Shown: one piece after another, positions 59,455 through 64,000 of the stretch
Numbering within the stretch: the first letter of the stretch is position 1
Layout of the letters: each line of letters opens with the position of its first letter
Assembly (NCBI GenBank): GCA_019918135.1
Contig: WBZZ01003537.1
Coordinates: 194,501-258,500 of the forward strand
Direction of reading: 5' to 3'
Length of the DNA: 64,000 nt
Source of the DNA: Paulinella micropora
Lineage: Eukaryota; Cercozoa; Imbricatea; Euglyphida; Paulinellidae
Notes under the pieces: model-generated
Databases searched by the model: none
Seen by the model: the letters and a program-made list of their open reading frames with translations, nothing else
What the model was told of the DNA's origin: nothing
Translations under genes and position numbers: made by a program

Positions 59455-60933
59455 CTACCAATGTTTTTGTGACAATCCTGTCTTGGTTTGGTGTTGGTTT
59501 TTTGTTTTTTTTTTGTTCTCTCTCTGTGGGGGTGGAGGCATGAGCAGTGATGGCACCGCAGCAATAGGTGTAGGCAGTGAAGGCAATGAAATAGTTCTCA
59601 CCACATTCGCCCTCTCTACTCCCTGCACTGGTGTACGAGATTTTGTTTCGATGTTGCGAGTTGATGATGTGGGGGCAGGCAATATTATGATAGGAGGTGG
59701 AGCAGGTGCTTCACCATCTTCATCACTCTCCTCAACATCCTCACCACCACCACCATGCAAAACAAACACAGTTCCCTCAAACAAATCAACGTCTTCCTCT
59801 TCACCTTGCTCTTCCTCTCCCACTCCCTCTAGACCATCCGCTTGATCTATAGCTACGTCTTCTAGCACGGTAACTCTCTCGTCATCCGGACTAACTCTCC
59901 CGTTGTCCTCACCCTGTGCTAACACCATTGTGTTCGCACGAGGGCATTGAGCACGATTGTGCTTTTTGCCCTTGCACCGTGTGCAAGGCAATTTTGGGCA
60001 CGTCGCGCGCCAATGGTCCTTTGCCCCACACTTGTAGCAACCACCCTTCTCTTCCTCACCCTCGCTCTCTTTAGCTACAAACGTACCTTATGCCGGTCTG
60101 CGAATGAGTGTGGTTGTGTTGGGTTTGTGTGTCATTTGCATAGTCAGGTTTACCCGAGATTCCGGACCAGAATTCAGACGAAAATTTTGCCAGACTTGGC
60201 GAATGACTCTCTCCACCTCACGGTGGTTCAGTCGGTCCTCGCGACCGAGTTGGTATACCATTGTATCCAACCCCGCGAATACTGTATGCTTCTTGAACTT
60301 CATCAAGAGAAAAGAAGAAAAGAATTCATCGGGTATTTTACCTCCGTAGTCGCGCTGAATACATTCTTCAAGATACCTATTTCTGTCCAACCACAACTCA
60401 ATGTCCCCTCTTGGGTAGGATGAAATAAAAACAAGCATACGCTTTATCATTCCTGCTGCGTTGGCACCCCCATACCGGCGCTTAACAAGCACCAACATGC
60501 GTATAGGGTTGCCATCCGAGACAGTCATGCATAAAGCTATGAGTGTTGGATGCTTGAAGGCAACGGAAACATAAAGGCTTAGCTTGCGCATGGCCTTTGC
60601 GTGTTCCTTGCGTTCCTTTAACCTACGTCTTCTCGATCTTCTTTCTTTCTTAGACTTACCTCGTTCTTTCGGTCTTATTCGTGCATCTTGGCTCTCTTTT
60701 GGCATAGAGGCCTCAGCGTCTGATGATGTTGCATGAGTCTTAAGTTCTGTACGAGCTGCTGAGTCACTATCACTAGTGTCTGACTCTGTACTGTACTGTT
60801 CATCTACACTAAATTCAGACTCATCCCATGGGTATTTCTCTTCAGCTTTCTCTGGATGTTTTGCAATGAAACTGACTATGTCTCCTAGCTGTGAGCTCTC
60901 AGAGGTCGCTACCATCTTAAACGTGAACTCCAA
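59455..60933 (-). pseudogene. Copia A gag with two zinc knuckles, one in-frame stop
   Basis: A 281-codon frame from 60933 (MEFTFKMVATSESSQLGDIV, gag-like helices) ends at TAA 60090-60088. The same frame continues as a second open piece with CYKCGAKDHWRATCPKLPC and CTRCKGKKHNRAQCP, two CCHC knuckles, then an acidic region to 59455. The single stop might be a mutation or a readthrough site. Confidence 0.7.
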
Positions 60934-61026
60934 GTTTGATATCGGTCTTCAAAGACCTGCTCAAGCTCAGGAATGCTGTTTGTAAGGTTCTTCTTGCCCG
61001 TCTTCTCGCGAACAAGGCTCATTAAC

Positions 61027-61469
61027 TGACAGAGTTGTAAATCTTCCGAGCCGGAAGACCCACTAGCTGACGGGCAACGGTACTTGCCGGAATAAAAGGT
61101 TATAAAGCGCAGAGGGTGGGCAATGCAGTGAGGCAATTGACCACTCTCTATATTCAATAACTAGTCAATACTAGCGTCCCAGTATTACTAATCCGTTATT
61201 ATTGTCCAAGTGTTTACAGTTCACTTATGCAGTGTGGTTACCTTTTAATTCTGAGGTACAGACTGTGCTGCTTGAGCACCCTAGCTACGAAACCTATCCG
61301 TTCCATCTAAGCTATCCGTTCTACAATTGGCTGGCCTATATAGGTCCCGACGGGGACCTTGCCTATTCTAGATGATTCAAGAATGTCTAGACAAGATGTA
61401 TTGTACAACTCAAGTATACTTGTAAGCAAAAATGGTATTACATAGGTAATTAGCAAGGAGGGCCGGTCG
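61027..61469 (-). repeat. Copia A 5' LTR, inner 443 bp
   Basis: Matches positions 52618-53061 closely. The remaining tip is not contiguous; it is found inverted at 61588-61663. Confidence 0.8.
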
Positions 61470-61663
61470 ACCCGGAATGACGTTCAACAATGTGATGGTT
61501 TTTGTGGAAATGTGGTGCTTTCTTTAATCTATTCCTTAAGCAGTACTCACACTTCATAATCCTTTCTCGCCATCCTACCCCTACTATCGTCGGAGATATA
61601 CCGTTACCGGGAATATCCGTTACCAAATTTGTCTTTAGTGGCAAATTCACGTAAACTTATTCT
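61470..61663. other. Inverted segment at the right junction of copia A
   Basis: This 194-bp block reads the wrong way round. It contains the copia B integrase finger on the minus strand (MKCEYCLRNRLKKAPHFH), the ACTAT duplication copy (61583-61587) and the 76-bp tip of the copia A LTR in plus orientation. Inverting it would give a full LTR, the duplication, and the B finger in phase with the B integrase that starts at 61676. Confidence 0.75.
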
Positions 61664-61675
61664 GTTCATATTTCC

Positions 61676-62440
61676 ATGGACACACAAGGATGGTGGAATA
61701 CGATATCATGGGATGGTAAGCGATACAAATTTACGGTCAAATGTCTCGCTTCAAATTTCGAGCTCGACTATTATTTACGTCATAAGATTGAATTCTTTCC
61801 GTGTTTTATTAAGGCCGTTGCTTTCTTTGAAAGATACACAAACCGGAAAGTCAAATTTATTACCTGTGACCAAGAATATGGTCGATATGATACCTTTCAG
61901 GAGTGGGTTAATGTTAATCAGCCTATCTTGATTGAGGCTCCAACCGCAGAGAAACAGGCAGTCTCAAAGATAGAGAGGTCCCATCAAACCAACGGTGGGC
62001 CTGGTGGGCCTGCTAGGGCGATGCTTAGTGATGCTGAGCTCCCTCCCAAGTTCTGGACGGAGATGGAAAAAAACGCCACTTGTATTAACAACCTCCTCCC
62101 AATAGCCAAAGGGCCCTTCAAGGGTAAGTCCCCTTTCGAAGTCATTCACCGCCGGAAACCATACTTGCATCACCTTCGCCCCACTGGTTGCGTTGCAGTG
62201 ATGAAGGTTAAGGCTCGGCGGGGGAAAGGCGAGAGAGGAAAGAAAGTTATCTTTTTGGGTTACGAACGTAATACCGGGTATTATCGTGTCTATGATCCTG
62301 TTGCGCGTGTAATACACGGTAATGTCAGGGATGTTATGTTCGATGTATGGAGACTGGGTCGACGAGAGGCTTCCAAAAACCTCGAAGGAACAGCAGATGC
62401 GGGTATGTTTTCGGTCGGATGGAAATCGGCCACACCCTCT
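61676..62440 (+). CDS. Copia B integrase core and C-terminal domain
   Basis: The frame opens MDTQGWWNTISWDGKRYKFT with the first core Asp, continues FITCDQEYGRYDTFQEWVNV with the second, and QAVSKIERSHQTNGGPG with the third (Glu). LPPKFWTEMEKNATCINNLL and HHLRPTGCVAVMKVKARRG form the C-terminal part. It resembles copia A closely enough to show the two are relatives. Confidence 0.82.
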
Positions 62441-63272
62441 GCTGTTCTGCCCCCAGTCGACACCACCAAAGAGCATGTTGGCTTCGAAGTACCAGAAACT
62501 ACACACGAAATCGGCCACACCCTCTGCTGTTCTGCCCCCAGTCGACACACCACCCAAAGAGAATGTTGGCTTCGAAGTTCCAGAAACTACATATAGTGCA
62601 TCTACCCCACCTGCCGTAGCTGCTACTAGTAATAGTGAAAGTACTGAGAATGCCCCCATTACATCTACGACATCTCAGAAAGGACCTGAAAGTGATGATG
62701 ACTCGGTGATCGTTGCAAGCGATAGTGACGAAAACGATGCCACAAGTCAGGATTTCAGTGATCTCCCTGAGCTTATTCCCCCTACCCCGTTTTCACGGAA
62801 TGTAGGGAGCATGGGTCAGGGGGAGAAAGGTGTCAAAGTAGTGGGAAAGAGGGGGAGAAAACCCAAACTTAAAGTCATCTTGTCTGGGAAGATCGTTCAG
62901 ATCCCGGCACGGGCTTTCGGGGAAGAGTGGGCTAAATCCACTTATGGAGATAAGTGGGATTCCACTTTACGGAAGGGAGTTACTCTTGACCCGACTGCCC
63001 CGGTTGTCAGAAGAAGGAAACGATTCCCAGCACACAACGTTAAGTTTGATGATGGCGTTACGGAGAAAATAATAGATTCTGAGATCATACAGTACGAGAT
63101 TTCAGGGGGAGCAGCCCCCCCTTCTCTTATACCGCAGGCTATCCACGACCCCAATGTAACCAGTGAATTCGGTCATGCCGAGGGGGAGAGAGTTAGGATA
63201 GCTGCGGAAAAGGACAAACTCCCCCGGGATGGAGATCTCATGAGCAAGGAAACATTTCTCAGGAAAACATAA
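62322..63272 (+). CDS. Copia B integrase-RT linker region
   Basis: A 316-residue frame with an acidic Ser/Asp-rich part (DDDSVIVASDSDENDATSQD) and FSDLPELIPPTPFSRN, the kind of disordered linker that precedes copia RT, then GDKWDSTLRKGVTLDPTAPV and a basic region. The early part is another frame of the integrase C-terminus and is probably not real before about 62480. Confidence 0.5.
   Translation: MSGMLCSMYGDWVDERLPKTSKEQQMRVCFRSDGNRPHPLLFCPQSTPPKSMLASKYQKLHTKSATPSAVLPPVDTPPKENVGFEVPETTYSASTPPAVAATSNSESTENAPITSTTSQKGPESDDDSVIVASDSDENDATSQDFSDLPELIPPTPFSRNVGSMGQGEKGVKVVGKRGRKPKLKVILSGKIVQIPARAFGEEWAKSTYGDKWDSTLRKGVTLDPTAPVVRRRKRFPAHNVKFDDGVTEKIIDSEIIQYEISGGAAPPSLIPQAIHDPNVTSEFGHAEGERVRIAAEKDKLPRDGDLMSKETFLRKT
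62422..62593 (+). repeat. Two-copy tandem repeat of about 85 bp
   Basis: GAAATCGGCCACACCCTCTG begins at 62422 and again at 62507, with a few differences between copies. It lies in the copia B integrase-RT linker and changes the reading frame. Confidence 0.75.
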
Positions 63273-63299
63273 TCCCCGAGAGAACCAGAAATAAACATA

Positions 63300-64000
63300 T
63301 CTCTGTCTGTGCGAAAGAAGAGAGAATCAATTATTGTCTGGTCACCGAGCAAATTCCGGAATTTCCCGTCGTGCAAAAGCCGAAAGATAGGAGACAAGCG
63401 AGAGAGACAGAAGTCAGACAGCAAGAGGAGCTCAAAGCATGTGAATGGAGAGAAAGAGCGAGGCGAGAAGGTCAGGCACTCCCATTATTCCTCTAAAATG
63501 GATAGACACTGTTAAGCAACAGGGAACGAGCGATGAATATCATAAAGCTAGAATCACCCGAAAGCGGGCTTGCAATATGATCCCAAACGCACATACTCGC
63601 CCACCGCTCATCATCGCACTATCCTTCTTATCATTGCTTATGCTGCCTGCTTCGGAATAGACTTGTGGCTAATTGACTTCACCACTGCCTCCTTACATGC
63701 CAAAATGCCTTATGACATCTATGTCACCCCCCCCCCCCCCCCCGGGTTTTGAGAGAGAAGGTTTGTTTGGCTCCTCCGGAAAGCTCTTTATGGTCATCCT
63801 GAGGCGGGGAGATTGTGGTATGATTTAATGTTGAGGGAGTTAGTCGGAAAGGAAGCTTTTATTGCTTTCTCCCTTGACCGGGCTTCTTTTATCAAACATG
63901 CCAAGGACCCCATAAGTACGCAGCTCCTCTCTTTTCACGTAGATGATGGACTGCATGCTGCTGATGAAGCCAAACACATAAGTCTTGTAGAGAGCATGAA
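63300..64000 (+). pseudogene. Copia B reverse transcriptase, 5' part, broken
   Basis: Frames at 63445-63660 and 63570-63752 contain the RT entry and LWLIDFTTASLHAKMPYDIY (palm Asp). A run of 17 C residues (63727-63743) then changes the frame. Beyond it RKALYGHPEAGRLWYDLMLR and the catalytic LLSFHVDDGLHAADEA are readable. The domain continues outside the window. Confidence 0.7.

Larger units (their letters stand above)
52618..61469 (-). mobile_element. Copia-type LTR retrotransposon A
   Basis: In minus-strand order it has a 5' LTR (61469-61027 plus an inverted 76-bp tip at 61588-61663), gag, zinc knuckles, protease, integrase, RT and RNase H, then a 1.3-kb non-coding stretch, a polypurine tract and a 3' LTR. 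This is the Ty1/copia order, integrase before RT. Frames are shifted at several points and one stop lies within gag, so it looks inactive. The LTRs differ by about eight bases in 519 by eye. Confidence 0.85.
48030..64000 (+). mobile_element. Copia-type LTR retrotransposon B (runs off the window), interrupted by copia A
   Basis: It starts with a short LTR and PBS and has gag with a zinc knuckle, a protease-like segment, integrase and the start of RT, the Ty1/copia order. Copia A is inserted at 52613-52617 (ATAGT duplication), splitting B between protease and the integrase finger. Many frames are broken, so B is old. The 3' LTR lies beyond the window. Confidence 0.8.

Overview
The window is eukaryotic nuclear DNA, most likely from a protist or alga. 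It carries an intron-bearing gene, tRNA-derived SINEs, a non-LTR retrotransposon, one Ty3-type and two copia-type LTR retrotransposons, long (TAA)n tracts, and no bacterial-style operons outside one insert. All readable frames use the standard genetic code. The lineage cannot be named from sequence alone.

Layout: 1-1.06 kb holds a probable spliced gene on the minus strand. 1.17-3.2 kb is an array of palindromic MITE-like repeats. 3.2-5.6 kb is a broken transposase-like gene ending in a SAP domain. 6.2-7.9 kb is a pile of minus-strand SINEs and other retroposons, each with a (TTA)n tail. 7.9-13.1 kb is a LINE (endonuclease, linker, RT). 14.495-47.528 kb is a Ty3-type LTR element on the minus strand, with 612-bp LTRs that differ at one visible base and an AATAT target duplication. 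48.03 kb to the window end is a plus-strand copia element (B). A second, minus-strand copia element (A, 52.6-61.5 kb) is inserted inside B, and a later inversion of about 194 bp scrambles its right junction.

The centrepiece is an apparently complete Polinton/Maverick or Polinton-like-virus (PLV) provirus of 21,108 bp (16941-38048), inserted in the integrase gene of the Ty3 element. It begins and ends with AG/CT, has terminal inverted repeats of about 240 bp and a 6-bp target duplication (TCGATG). It encodes protein-primed DNA polymerase B, a retrovirus-like integrase, an A32/FtsK-type packaging ATPase, an adenain-like cysteine protease, a double-jelly-roll major capsid protein, a penton-like minor capsid protein, a basic core-like protein and a 1,260-residue fibre with an S74 auto-chaperone. 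Accessory genes include a class-3 lipase, a DCL/DUF3223 protein, an ExoX-C-like small protein, membrane and secreted small proteins and coiled-coil proteins. A motif ATTATTTATTTTT precedes several virion genes and may be a late promoter.

The genes fit one life cycle. Integrase and TIRs handle integration, PolB replicates from protein-primed ends, the late genes build and mature a capsid, the ATPase packages DNA, and the fibre (perhaps with the lipase) acts on the next host. Because the provirus interrupts a Ty3 copy with nearly identical LTRs and has almost all frames open, it appears young.
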